Assembly (NCBI RefSeq): GCF_030326305.1
Contig: NZ_JACAKB010000003.1
Location: 124,163-188,162 of the forward strand
Direction: 5' to 3'
DNA length: 64,000 nt
Source: Myroides odoratimimus
GTDB lineage: Bacteria > Bacteroidota > Bacteroidia > Flavobacteriales > Flavobacteriaceae
Part shown: positions 16,346 to 25,118 of the stretch, piece after piece
Layout: each line of letters opens with the position of its first letter
Position numbering within the stretch: position 1 is the stretch's first letter
Notes under the pieces: generated by a model
The model's database searches: none
What the model was told of the DNA's origin: nothing
The model's input: the letters and a program-made list of their open reading frames with translations, nothing else
Program-made: the position numbers and the translations under genes

Positions 16346-16353
16346 TATTTTTG
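16346..16353 (+). promoter_or_regulatory. -7 promoter element of the glycosyltransferase-pyrC operon
   Basis: TATTTTTG, 18 bases before the start codon at 16372. Confidence 0.55.
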
Positions 16354-16371
16354 TGGCAAACGTTTTAAAAA

Positions 16372-17094
16372 ATGGAGTCAGGACTTGTCATTATACCAAC
16401 ATATAATGAAATTGAAAATATAGAATTGATTATCGATGCTGTCATGGCATTGCCTCAGCATTTTCATGTTCTGATTGTTGATGATAATTCCCCTGATGGT
16501 ACTGCAGCTGCAGTTGAAGAGTTGCAAAAGAAGTATCCAGAATCTTTGTTTCTAGAGAAGAGAGAAGGTAAGAATGGTCTAGGAACAGCTTATGTACATG
16601 GTTTTAAATGGGCTCTGGCTCGTGACTATGACTATGTTTTTGAAATGGATGCAGATTTTTCTCATAATCCCAACGACCTTCCTAAACTTTTAGAGGCTTG
16701 TAAAGCGAATCAAGGCTTAGCTATAGGTTCTAGATATGTGACAGGAGTAAATGTTGTAAACTGGCCTTTAAATCGTGTCTTGCTATCCTATGGAGCTTCT
16801 ATCTATGTTAGAATGATTACAGGGATGAATATTAAAGATACTACAGCTGGCTTTGTCTGTTTTTCGCGTAAAGTATTAGAGAGTTTTGACTTTGAGAAAG
16901 TTCGTTTTGTTGGGTATGCTTTTCAGATAGAAATGAAGTATCGTACTTATGTGAAGAATTTTTCGATTACTGAAGTACCTATTATTTTTACAGATAGAAC
17001 TAGGGGAGAGTCTAAAATGTCTGGAGGAATTATCAAAGAAGCTGTTTTTGGCGTTATTAATCTACGTATACGTAAACTACTAAACACACTATAA
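16372..17094 (+). CDS. Polyprenol-phosphate mannosyltransferase-like glycosyltransferase (GT family 2)
   Basis: A soluble or membrane-associated GT2 enzyme of the dolichol-phosphate mannose synthase type, which moves a sugar from a nucleotide donor to a polyprenyl phosphate. The 240 residues show the donor motif IIPTYNE, the VDDNSPDGT loop, and D93-A-D95 in FEMDADFSHNP as metal ligands. The QIEMKYR block and RTRGESKMS near the C-terminus are typical of the DPM1 group. No C-terminal membrane helices are present, so it is the short DPM1-like form. The stop overlaps the dihydroorotase start by one base. In many bacteria this protein supports protein O-mannosylation or glycolipid synthesis; the acceptor here is not known. 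Confidence 0.87.
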   Translation: MESGLVIIPTYNEIENIELIIDAVMALPQHFHVLIVDDNSPDGTAAAVEELQKKYPESLFLEKREGKNGLGTAYVHGFKWALARDYDYVFEMDADFSHNPNDLPKLLEACKANQGLAIGSRYVTGVNVVNWPLNRVLLSYGASIYVRMITGMNIKDTTAGFVCFSRKVLESFDFEKVRFVGYAFQIEMKYRTYVKNFSITEVPIIFTDRTRGESKMSGGIIKEAVFGVINLRIRKLLNTL

Positions 17095-18431
17095 TGACAC
17101 ACTATTTAATTAAAAACGGAAAAGTCGTAAACGAAGGGACTATTGTAGAAGCAGATGTTTTAATTGAGAATGGCTTTATTGCTAAAGTAGCTTCTAATAT
17201 CGAAGTTTCTAATGATGTAACTATTGTTGATGCAAAAGGGAATTATGTTATCCCTGGTATGATAGATGATCAAGTGCATTTTAGAGAACCTGGATTGACT
17301 CATAAAGGTGATATAGAATCTGAGTCTAGAGCAGCTATTGCTGGAGGGATTACTTCTTTTATAGAACAACCTAATACAGTGCCTAATGCGGTAACTCAAG
17401 AATTGTTAGAACAGAAGTATCAGATCGCTGCTACTAAATCGTTTGCCAACTATTCATTTATGATGGGTGGAACAAATGATAACTTAGAAGAACTGCTAAA
17501 AACAAACCCACGCAATGTAGCGGGGATTAAGCTTTTCTTAGGTTCATCGACTGGAAATATGTTAGTAGATAGACAAGATGTATTAGAAAAAATCTTTTCG
17601 AGTACTTCTATGCTTATCGCTGTACACGCAGAAGACGAAGGAACGATTAAAGCTAACTTAGCGAAGTATAAAGAAGAATTCGGAGAAGATATCCCTGTGA
17701 AGTATCACCCGATTATTCGAAGTGAAGAGGCTTGTTATTTATCTTCTTCTAAAGCAATAGAATTAGCAAAGAAAACAGGAGCTAGATTACATGTATTCCA
17801 CCTTTCTACAGCTAAAGAGACAGAGCTGTTCAGAAATGATATTCCACTGAAGGATAAAAAGATTACGGCAGAGGTATGTGTTCATCACTTGTGGTTCACG
17901 GATAAAGATTATGATAAAAAAGGTAATTTTATCAAGTGGAATCCTGCTGTTAAAACAGAAGCTGATAGAGATGGTCTTTGGAAGGCATTACTAGATGATA
18001 GAATTGATGTTATCGCTACTGATCATGCACCTCATACCTTAGAAGAGAAGAGCAAGGCTTATTCTTCTGCTCCGTCTGGAGGACCATTGGTACAGCATGC
18101 TTTAGTTTCGTTATTCGAAGCTTCTAAACAAGGCAAAATTAGTATAGAAAAGATCGTAGAAAAAACAGCACACAACCCTGCTATTTTATTTCAAGTAGAG
18201 AAACGCGGTTATGTAAAAGAGGGGTATCATGCTGATATAGCTATCGTAGACGTGAATCATGACTGGGAAGTAAATAAAGATAATATTTTATATAAATGTG
18301 GTTGGTCTCCATTCGAAGGAGAGAAATTTAGTTCTAAAATTACACATACTTTTGTAAATGGATTCTTAGCTTATGAGAATGACAAGGTTAAAGAAGAACA
18401 TAAAGGACAACGATTATTATTCGTAAGATAA
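17094..18431 (+). CDS. pyrC: Dihydroorotase (class I)
   Basis: Zinc amidohydrolase that interconverts N-carbamoyl-aspartate and dihydroorotate in pyrimidine synthesis. The 445 residues are typical of class I. Visible elements: the carboxylated lysine region VAGIKLFLGSSTG, metal or substrate histidines in AVHAEDE and LHVFHLSTAK, and the catalytic Asp in ATDHAPHTLEEK. The first metal motif, normally His-x-His, reads D-D-Q-V-H-F-R-E-P, with Gln60 in place of the first His. I recall this Gln as common in Bacteroidota dihydroorotases, so it is probably not a sign of inactivity. It is translationally coupled to the upstream glycosyltransferase. Confidence 0.9.
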   Translation: MTHYLIKNGKVVNEGTIVEADVLIENGFIAKVASNIEVSNDVTIVDAKGNYVIPGMIDDQVHFREPGLTHKGDIESESRAAIAGGITSFIEQPNTVPNAVTQELLEQKYQIAATKSFANYSFMMGGTNDNLEELLKTNPRNVAGIKLFLGSSTGNMLVDRQDVLEKIFSSTSMLIAVHAEDEGTIKANLAKYKEEFGEDIPVKYHPIIRSEEACYLSSSKAIELAKKTGARLHVFHLSTAKETELFRNDIPLKDKKITAEVCVHHLWFTDKDYDKKGNFIKWNPAVKTEADRDGLWKALLDDRIDVIATDHAPHTLEEKSKAYSSAPSGGPLVQHALVSLFEASKQGKISIEKIVEKTAHNPAILFQVEKRGYVKEGYHADIAIVDVNHDWEVNKDNILYKCGWSPFEGEKFSSKITHTFVNGFLAYENDKVKEEHKGQRLLFVR

Positions 18432-18445
18432 AATTAAGAGAATAG

Positions 18446-18886
18446 ATGAACAAATACTTAGCAATATTAGCTGTGTTTATACTTATGTCATGTAAGAGTG
18501 ATGTAGTAAAACCGTCTCCGTTTATAGAACAACAAAAGATGGAAGATATTTTGTATGATATGGCATTGTTATACTCTATAGAAAGTGTAAGTGCGTATAG
18601 CAGAGAAGATACTCTAAAAAGACTTAACGTTAATGCTGTCTTTAAGAAGTATGATATAGACAGTCTTACTTTTGTGTCGAATAATAGATATTATGTAGAG
18701 CTGGGAGGTGGTGTGTATCACACTATACAAAATAATATTCTAAGTCGTCTAGAAGCTGCTAAAGTAGTAGCAGACTCCTTATTATCTAAATCCCAAGAGG
18801 AGTTAAATAAAGAAGAAATTAAGCTTGATGATACTGTACAATCGGACCAAGAAAAGAACGATAGTCTTCGAAATCAAATTCAATAG
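18446..18886 (+). CDS. DUF4296 lipoprotein
   Basis: Function unknown. Residues 1-16 form a lipoprotein signal with lipobox LMSC (Cys16). The family block KMEDILYDMALLYSIES follows, the Bacteroidota-specific DUF4296 domain. A glutamate-rich tail ends the 146 residues. The gene lies 14 bases after pyrC in the same operon; this order (pyrC then DUF4296, then a convergent epimerase) looks conserved in flavobacteria. Its last 68 bases overlap the 3' end of the convergent epimerase, and its terminator lies inside that gene. Confidence 0.82.
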   Translation: MNKYLAILAVFILMSCKSDVVKPSPFIEQQKMEDILYDMALLYSIESVSAYSREDTLKRLNVNAVFKKYDIDSLTFVSNNRYYVELGGGVYHTIQNNILSRLEAAKVVADSLLSKSQEELNKEEIKLDDTVQSDQEKNDSLRNQIQ

Positions 18887-19817
18887 TGTTTTTAATTTTT
18901 GTACAGTCATAAATATAAGAAGAATGAGAAGCTTGCGCGATTGATCGTGTAAAGCTTCTTTTTTTTCTCGTTATCATAGATACGAGGTTGTCTAACTTCC
19001 ATGCGAATAGACTTGATGTACGCGACACATGGATACTAGGATGTTTCTTACCCATTAAGTCTGCAATATGATTGATTAGCTCTTGGTAAGTAATATTATT
19101 AGAGACTAATGCAAATCTCTCGTTTCTGACATTACTGATCATGAGCAGACGCATAGCTTTTACGACATCATTTACTCCTACGATTCCAGCAATACCTGTA
19201 GTGTAGAAAGGAAAATCCTTCTTTACTTTTTGGAAGAATGCCCCACTACCTTCATAACCGAAGCCACGTCCGAATACTATACCAGGATTGACGATGACTA
19301 CATCTAGTCCTTCTTGTGTACCTCTCCATACTTCCATTTCGGCTCCATATTTAGTGATGGCATAGTCTCCATGATAGAGCTCAGGGTTCCAATCTGTCTT
19401 TTCTGTAATGATTTTATCTTTGGCTAGCGTTTCGCCTAAGGCAGCGATAGAACTTACATAGCACAGTTTTTTTACATTAAACGCGATAGATAGGTTCACG
19501 ATATTAGCGGTACCTTCTATATTGGTCTTGCGAAGTTTTTTTTCATCTTTAGGTTCAAAAGAGACTAGAGCTGCACAGTGATACACATAGTCAACTCCTA
19601 CAAAGGCTTTTTCTAAGGCAGGTACATCTATTAGATCAGCTTTAACCCATTCTATTTTTAAGAACAGAGCTTCTTGATTGTTTAAAATAAAGAGGTTCTT
19701 CGTTTTTTTAATACTATCCTCATTTCTGTAAATAGCACGGACTGCACCTTCTGACTGAAGAAGATGTAATAATAAATGCGCGCCTACTAAGCCTGTACCT
19801 CCTGTTACTAGTATCAT
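18819..19817 (-). CDS. NAD(P)-dependent epimerase/dehydratase (extended SDR family)
   Basis: Extended short-chain dehydrogenase/reductase of 332 residues. The cofactor loop is TGGTGLVGAHLL (residues 5-16). The active-site pair is Tyr-x-x-x-Lys in YAITKYGAE with the upstream serine in YVSSIAALG. The later block VVIVNPGIVFGRG is typical of the epimerase/dihydroflavonol-reductase group. The substrate is unknown. The last 22 codons overlap the DUF4296 gene on the other strand, and the stretch around KKRSFTRSIAQASH carries that gene's terminator hairpin. The reading frame continues without a break through this region, so I keep the long C-terminus. Confidence 0.85.
   Translation of the reverse strand: MILVTGGTGLVGAHLLLHLLQSEGAVRAIYRNEDSIKKTKNLFILNNQEALFLKIEWVKADLIDVPALEKAFVGVDYVYHCAALVSFEPKDEKKLRKTNIEGTANIVNLSIAFNVKKLCYVSSIAALGETLAKDKIITEKTDWNPELYHGDYAITKYGAEMEVWRGTQEGLDVVIVNPGIVFGRGFGYEGSGAFFQKVKKDFPFYTTGIAGIVGVNDVVKAMRLLMISNVRNERFALVSNNITYQELINHIADLMGKKHPSIHVSRTSSLFAWKLDNLVSMITRKKRSFTRSIAQASHSSYIYDCTKIKNTIEFDFEDYRSFLGPIVQYHQA
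18927..18967 (+). terminator. terminator of the pyrC-DUF4296 operon, inside the convergent gene
   Basis: AGAAGCTT and AAGCTTCT form the outer stem and GCGCGA/TCGTGT (with two G-T pairs) the inner stem, loop TTGA, followed by eight T. It lies wholly inside the coding region of the epimerase on the other strand. Confidence 0.8.
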
Positions 19818-19975
19818 ATTTAGACAAAAGTAAGTTATATGTTTTACATAGTGAAAAATTATGAAATAAAGTTGAATTCTAACGCCCCTATTATTAGTTC
19901 TTAAAGGATAAATGTAGAAAACCTATAAAAATGCAGTGTTTGAGAATTTTTATTCCATAAGCTAAGGTTTTGAGC

Positions 19976-19983
19976 TATCTTTG
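19976..19983 (+). promoter_or_regulatory. -7 promoter element of tyrS
   Basis: TATCTTTG, 16 bases before the tyrS start codon. Confidence 0.6.
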
Positions 19984-19999
19984 TGTAAAATTTATTTAA

Positions 20000-21292
20000 A
20001 TGAAGAATTTTATTGAAGAAGTGACTTGGAGAGGAATGCTCCACGACGTAATGCCAGGCACTGAAGAACATTTGTTGGAGCAAATGCGTGCTGCGTATGT
20101 GGGAATTGACCCAACAGCCGATTCATTGCATATTGGACATTTAGTAGGAGTAATGCTATTGAAACACTTTCAATTAGCTGGACATAAACCTTATGCTCTT
20201 GTGGGAGGTGCTACTGGTATGGTAGGTGACCCTTCAGGAAAGTCTAATGAAAGAAACTTATTAGACGAAGAAGCTTTACGTCATAATCAAAACGCAATTA
20301 AAGAACAATTAAGTCGTTTCTTAGATTTTAATTCAGGTGCTGAGAATGCTGCTGTGTTAGTAAATAACTATGACTGGATGAAGGATTTCTCTTTCTTAGA
20401 GTTTATCCGTACAGTAGGTAAGCATATCACGGTGAACTATATGATGGCGAAAGATTCTGTAAAGAAACGTCTAAACGGTGAGTTCCAAGATGGAATGTCT
20501 TTTACAGAGTTCTGTTATCAGTTAATGCAAGGATATGACTTTTTGCATTTATACAAAGAGAATAATATTACATTACAAATGGGAGGATCTGACCAATGGG
20601 GAAATATCACTACTGGTACAGAGTTAATCCGTAGAACAATTAGCGAGAAAGCGTATGCGCTTACTTGTCCATTGATTACTAAAGCTGACGGAACTAAATT
20701 TGGTAAGTCAGAAGGGGGTAATATTTGGTTGTCTGCAGAGTACACTTCTCCATATAAATTCTACCAATATTGGTTAAACGTGCCTGATGCTGATGCAGAG
20801 CGTTATATCAAGATCTTTACATTCATCTCTAGAGAAGACATTGAAGCATTAGTGAAAGAACATGCTGAGGCTCCACATTTACGTGTGTTACAGCGTCGTC
20901 TAGCAGAAGAAGTAACGATTATGGTACACGGTCAAGAGCAGTTAGACAATGCTATCAAAGCATCTAATATCTTATTCGGTAACTCTTCTACAGAAGATTT
21001 AAAACAATTAGATGAGAAGACTTTCTTAGAAGTATTCGATGGAGTTGGACAATCAGAAGTGGCAAAGGCTGATATCGAGGCAGGATTAAATATTGTAGAT
21101 GCATTAGCAGCTAACTCTGACTTGGCATCTTCTAATGGTGATGCTCGTCGTTCGCTACAAGCTAACTCTATCTCTGTGAACAAAGAGAAAGTGGCTGAAG
21201 ACTATGTAATAACTACAAAAGATCTGATTAATAATCAATTTGTATTATTACAAAAAGGAAAGAAAAATTACTTTGTTTTACATGTAAAGTAA
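20000..21292 (+). CDS. tyrS: Tyrosyl-tRNA synthetase
   Basis: Class I aminoacyl-tRNA synthetase that charges tRNA-Tyr. The 430 residues have the HIGH motif in the form HIGHLVG (about residue 47), the tyrosine-binding [12 protein letters not shown], and the KMSKS loop as [10 protein letters not shown]-terminal S4-like RNA-binding domain follows ([18 protein letters not shown]). Codon use is biased as in other translation genes. A strong terminator follows. Confidence 0.96.
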   Translation: MKNFIEEVTWRGMLHDVMPGTEEHLLEQMRAAYVGIDPTADSLHIGHLVGVMLLKHFQLAGHKPYALVGGATGMVGDPSGKSNERNLLDEEALRHNQNAIKEQLSRFLDFNSGAENAAVLVNNYDWMKDFSFLEFIRTVGKHITVNYMMAKDSVKKRLNGEFQDGMSFTEFCYQLMQGYDFLHLYKENNITLQMGGSDQWGNITTGTELIRRTISEKAYALTCPLITKADGTKFGKSEGGNIWLSAEYTSPYKFYQYWLNVPDADAERYIKIFTFISREDIEALVKEHAEAPHLRVLQRRLAEEVTIMVHGQEQLDNAIKASNILFGNSSTEDLKQLDEKTFLEVFDGVGQSEVAKADIEAGLNIVDALAANSDLASSNGDARRSLQANSISVNKEKVAEDYVITTKDLINNQFVLLQKGKKNYFVLHVK

Positions 21293-21311
21293 GATTATAA
21301 GTACACTTATA

Positions 21312-21346
21312 TAAGGGCTCTCATTACTGAGGGCCCTTTTTTTTGA
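21312..21346 (+). terminator. terminator of tyrS
   Basis: AGGGCTCTCA and TGAGGGCCCT form a ten-pair stem (one T-G) with a four-base loop and eight T. Confidence 0.88.
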
Positions 21347-21388
21347 TCTATAATTGATATGGTCATTAGATAATAGGATACTGATTCC

Positions 21389-21462
21389 ATAGTGATCGCA
21401 TAAAATAAGCGTAAAATTATGCGAGCACTATGCCATCACTATGCGATAACTATGCGACCAGT
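21389..21462. repeat. 11-bp repeat module, copy 1 (13-nt inverted element, 17-nt spacer, four 11-mers)
   Basis: ATAGTGATCGCAT at 21389-21401 is followed by a 17-base spacer and then four consecutive 11-base units: ATGCGAGCACT, ATGCCATCACT, ATGCGATAACT and ATGCGACCAGT (21419-21462). The first element is the reverse complement of the unit consensus ATGCGATCACT plus AT. The same layout with the same spacing occurs at 45813-45886. A palindrome CCTTGTACTTACAAGG follows at 21494-21509. Between 21510 and 21740 no further feature was recognised. Confidence 0.75.
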
Positions 21463-21740
21463 CGCTTTTTTTTAAAAAAAAGGAGTATTTCCTCCTTGTA
21501 CTTACAAGGTTTTTGGCTCTAATTAAAAGGTTGGTTATTCAGTTGTTTAGTGTGGTTATAGAGTATTCCTTCTTTTAGAATTATAAGAGAGAATTAAAAT
21601 ATACCATATACATGGTATTTCATAAAATAAGGTGTTGAAATACCTTTGTATTACAAAAGTAGGGAGTGCTATATCCTTAATCTGTTGTGTATAATTATTG
21701 TTTGTTTTGTAAGAAAATAATTACATATAAGGGTTTCCCT

Positions 21741-21747
21741 ACTTTGC
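21741..21747 (+). promoter_or_regulatory. probable -7 element of the leader-SusC/SusD operon
   Basis: TACTTTG lies about 40 bases before the leader ORF. It is one base shorter than TAnnTTTG, so this is a tentative assignment. Confidence 0.4.
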
Positions 21748-21787
21748 TTTTTTCACTGATAAGAAAAAATTATATAACCTAAATATT

Positions 21788-21895
21788 ATGCAATCAATTC
21801 AACAAAAGCGAGAACTTGACACTCGTACTTTTAGATTTACTGATTTCTTTTCTTCTAGCTCATCTTCTATGATGTGCATGTGTTGCTGCCTATAG
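21788..21895 (+). CDS. 35-residue leader peptide ending in a Met/Cys run (candidate sulfur-amino-acid attenuator)
   Basis: The frame starts ATG CAA TCA and ends CTA TAG. The peptide begins MQSIQQKRELDT, has six consecutive serines at 22-27, and ends M28-M29-C30-M31-C32-C33-C34-L35. Seven of the last eight residues are sulfur-containing. Such a run is what a ribosome-stalling leader for cysteine/methionine looks like; polycysteine leaders controlling cysteine genes are known in mycobacteria. The codons of the Cys run (GCTGCCTA, 21885-21892) can pair with TAGGTCAGC at 21907-21915, which alternatively pairs with a downstream segment. The gene in front of which it sits is a SusC/SusD importer. 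Translation is inferred, not shown. Confidence 0.65.
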   Translation: MQSIQQKRELDTRTFRFTDFFSSSSSSMMCMCCCL

Positions 21896-21906
21896 TTTAT
21901 TCTTTT

Positions 21907-21931
21907 TAGGTCAGCTCATGGTGGCTGTACC
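21907..21931 (+). promoter_or_regulatory. attenuator-like hairpin downstream of the Met/Cys leader
   Basis: GGT-CAGC (21909-21915) pairs with GCTG-T-ACC (21924-21931) with one bulged T and an eight-base loop. The left arm can instead pair with the leader's Cys codons, so the two structures exclude each other. No T-run follows, so termination might be Rho-dependent, or the switch might act on translation or RNA stability. Confidence 0.5.
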
Positions 21932-22005
21932 GATACTACATTTCAATATTTCTAGACATAATGAATCAGTCTTTCAAAGATAGTTCATTTTAAACTAATT
22001 GTTTT

Positions 22006-25000
22006 ATGCAAAAAATTTACGCAATCTTATTTGTGTTTGTTAGTGTTTTAAACTTACAGGCGCAAGAAAAACTTGTGACAGGATCTGTTACAGATATAAG
22101 TGGAGCATTACCAGGTGTGAGTGTTCTGATTCAGGGAAGTGATGAAGGAACAATGACAGACTTAGATGGTAATTACTCTATAAAAGTTAATAATGGACAG
22201 GTATTAGTCTTTTCATTTATAGGGTATACCACAAAGAATATTACATATAAAGGACAGGAAGTTCTGAATGTGAAGCTTGCAGACGAAGCAAGCGAATTGG
22301 GAGAAGTATTAATTACAGTGCCTTATGGTACTGCTAATAAGAAGACATATACTGGGTCAGTAGGTTTAGTGCAAGCTAAAGATATAGAAAAGGCGCAAGT
22401 AAGTGATGTGTCTAAAGCATTAGAAGGTACTGTAGCGGGACTTCAGTCTTTCTCAGCTAGTGGGCAGCCAGGGTCTAATGCAACAATTAGAATCCGTGGT
22501 ATTGGATCTATGAATGCAGATAGTGATCCATTATTCGTAGTTGATGGTGTGCCTTTTGAAGGAGGGTTAAACTCTATTTCTCCTACAGATATTGAATCTA
22601 TATCAGTGTTAAAAGATGCTACTGCTGCAACCTTATATGGATCTCGTGCAGCTAATGGGGTAATTATGATTACAACTAAGCAAGGTGGTAAAGAAACAAA
22701 ACCTCAGATAGAAATCAGTGCAAAGCATGGTTTTTCTGATAGAGCACGTAGTGATTATAAACAATTGAGTACTAATCAGTACATGGAATTGCAGTGGGAA
22801 GCTATTCGTAATGGACAGATGGACGCTGCAAAAATGAATGCTACTGAAGCTGCTGCTTATGCAACAAATAACTTGATTGGTTCTGTTGGAATCAATCCTT
22901 ATGGAACAGGTAACCCATTTCCAGTAGGTACAGATGGTAAGTTATTACCAGGGTTAAAACCTTTGTGGAATGACGACTGGAATGATGCATTGAGTCAAAA
23001 TGCGAGATTTACTGATATAAACTTACGTGTCAGTGGAGGAGGTAAGAATACACGATACTATGTTTCTGGGGGATATTTAAACGATCAAGGATACGTATTA
23101 GAATCAGGTTTTAAACGTTTTAATATGCGTTCTAATATCGTGATAGATGCTAAGGATTGGTTAGAAATAGGGATGAATGTCGCTGCGTCTCATTCTATAC
23201 AAGACTACCCAAAACAGGATGATAGTGCGATTAATAATGTAATTGGTTTTGCAAGAGGATTGCCTTCTTTTTATCCTATTTATCAACGTGATTTGGCCAC
23301 GGGAGAATACCTAAGAGATGCAAATACAGGAGGGCTTATATATGATTATGGGAATTATAGAACTACATCTTATAGAAATTACAACTTAGTAGAAACTCTT
23401 CCATTAGATAAGAGTGAAATAAAAAGAGATGTAGCGAGTATTAGAACATACGGACAGGTTAAGTTTTTAGATAACTTAAAATTAAAGACATCTTTAAGTG
23501 TTGATTATAATAGTATGTATGACCATAGTGTGTCAAACCCTGATAAAGGGGCTTCTGCTAATTATGGAGGAAGTATTAGCCGTAGAAATACAAGAACAAT
23601 TAATATGACGTTTAATAATGTTTTAAACTACAATATTGATTTAGATGATAAGAACGCTTTAGCTGTAATGGCAGGGCAAGAGTATTACCAGTATGATTCT
23701 AACTATTTTGGAGGTACTAGAGAACAGATTGCGATGATGGGATTCGAGGAGCCTGATGCTGCGTCTAGATTGATAGATTTTTATGGAAAGGCTGATAAAT
23801 ATAGTATGTTGAGTTTCTTCGGGAGTGTAAACTATTCTTATGATAAGAAATATTATTTATCAGGATCTTATAGAGCAGACGGATCGTCTCGTTTTAAATC
23901 ATCTAATAAATGGGGAGGTTTCTGGTCATTTGGTGCTTCATGGAGAATTATAGATGAAGACTTTATGAGTGAGTATAGAGATACTTGGTTAAACAACTTA
24001 TTGTTAAAAGCAAGTTATGGGGCACAAGGAAATGATAAGGTAGGATTTTATGCTTATCAAGGGTTGTATGCTATACGTAATAACTTAGGAGAATCTGGAT
24101 TAGTTAGCTCTAGAATGGAAACGCCTAACTTATCGTGGGAAACGAACTTAAACTTAAATATTGGATTAGATTTTGGTTTGTTTGATAATCGTCTGACAGG
24201 TTCAGTAGAGTACTTTGAAAGAAGATCAAAAGATTTATTATTTAGTCAACAGTTGGCTCCATCTATTGGATTTGCTAGCAAAGATGTAAATATTGGAGGA
24301 ATTAAAAACTATGGATGGGAATTTACTTTAGATGGTATTCCTATTCAAACAGAGGATTGGAGATGGCGTGTAGGATTAAACTTGACTACATATAAAAATA
24401 AAATTACTTCATTGCCTAGTTCTGAAATCAATAAAGGAAACCAGATATGGAAAGTAGGAGGATCTATTTATGATTTCTATTTGCCTGAGTGGGCTGGTGT
24501 AAATCCAGAGAATGGTAATGCACAATGGTATATTCAGAACGAGGATGGTAGTCGTACAGTGACAGAGAACTACAGTAGTGTAAGTGGTAATAAAAACAAA
24601 GTATATAAAGGAACTTCGTTACCCGATGTATCTGGAGGTTTCTCTACAGAGTTATCTTATAAATCATGGCAACTGTCTGCCAACTTTACTTATAATATAG
24701 GAGGTAAGATCTATAATGGGGATAAGATAGGTATGTATAGACATGCAGGTAATGGAAATACATGGAGTGCGGATATGATGGGAAGATGGACTCCTGAGAA
24801 TCCTAATACTGATATAGCTAGATTAACAACTAATCCTGCTAATAGCTGGACAAATACTTCAGATCGTTTCTTGGTAGATCGTTCTTACTTAAAATTAAAG
24901 AACCTTACACTAGCTTATAACGTACCACAAGAATGGTTAAGAAAAATTAATTTATCATCTGCTTCTATCTATTTCCAAGCAGAGAATTTATTTACATGGA

Positions 25001-25104
25001 CAAAAGAACAAGGTTTTGATCCAGAGCAAACATTCAATGGAACTACTTATTATAGATATCCAGCGATGAAGACATTGTCTTTAGGATTAAATATTAAATT
25101 ATAA
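22006..25104 (+). CDS. SusC/RagA-family TonB-linked outer membrane receptor
   Basis: A TonB-dependent importer of the SusC type, 1032 residues. A signal peptide (1-20, ending LQAQ) is followed by the N-terminal carboxypeptidase-like domain (VTGSVTDISGALPGVSVLIQG, up to about 90). The plug domain contains IRIRGIGSMNADSDPLFVVDG and the SusC signature VLKDATAATLYGSRAANGVIMITTK. The rest is the outer membrane beta-barrel, ending in LSLGLNIKL. It works together with the SusD lipoprotein encoded 14 bases downstream. The substrate is unknown and no glycan-degrading enzyme lies nearby. The Met/Cys leader upstream suggests a sulfur-related nutrient, such as a peptide or sulfonate; that is inference. 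Confidence 0.93.
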   Translation: MQKIYAILFVFVSVLNLQAQEKLVTGSVTDISGALPGVSVLIQGSDEGTMTDLDGNYSIKVNNGQVLVFSFIGYTTKNITYKGQEVLNVKLADEASELGEVLITVPYGTANKKTYTGSVGLVQAKDIEKAQVSDVSKALEGTVAGLQSFSASGQPGSNATIRIRGIGSMNADSDPLFVVDGVPFEGGLNSISPTDIESISVLKDATAATLYGSRAANGVIMITTKQGGKETKPQIEISAKHGFSDRARSDYKQLSTNQYMELQWEAIRNGQMDAAKMNATEAAAYATNNLIGSVGINPYGTGNPFPVGTDGKLLPGLKPLWNDDWNDALSQNARFTDINLRVSGGGKNTRYYVSGGYLNDQGYVLESGFKRFNMRSNIVIDAKDWLEIGMNVAASHSIQDYPKQDDSAINNVIGFARGLPSFYPIYQRDLATGEYLRDANTGGLIYDYGNYRTTSYRNYNLVETLPLDKSEIKRDVASIRTYGQVKFLDNLKLKTSLSVDYNSMYDHSVSNPDKGASANYGGSISRRNTRTINMTFNNVLNYNIDLDDKNALAVMAGQEYYQYDSNYFGGTREQIAMMGFEEPDAASRLIDFYGKADKYSMLSFFGSVNYSYDKKYYLSGSYRADGSSRFKSSNKWGGFWSFGASWRIIDEDFMSEYRDTWLNNLLLKASYGAQGNDKVGFYAYQGLYAIRNNLGESGLVSSRMETPNLSWETNLNLNIGLDFGLFDNRLTGSVEYFERRSKDLLFSQQLAPSIGFASKDVNIGGIKNYGWEFTLDGIPIQTEDWRWRVGLNLTTYKNKITSLPSSEINKGNQIWKVGGSIYDFYLPEWAGVNPENGNAQWYIQNEDGSRTVTENYSSVSGNKNKVYKGTSLPDVSGGFSTELSYKSWQLSANFTYNIGGKIYNGDKIGMYRHAGNGNTWSADMMGRWTPENPNTDIARLTTNPANSWTNTSDRFLVDRSYLKLKNLTLAYNVPQEWLRKINLSSASIYFQAENLFTWTKEQGFDPEQTFNGTTYYRYPAMKTLSLGLNIKL

Positions 25105-25118
25105 AGAATTAAGAAATC

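Noticed and set aside
21419-21462. CRISPR array
   Set aside because: The units are 11 bases and contiguous without unique spacers, and no cas gene is in the window.
21896-22005. SAM riboswitch before susC, suggested by the Met/Cys context
   Set aside because: The sequence lacks the conserved core of SAM-I and SAM-II elements. The pairing pattern fits an attenuator better.
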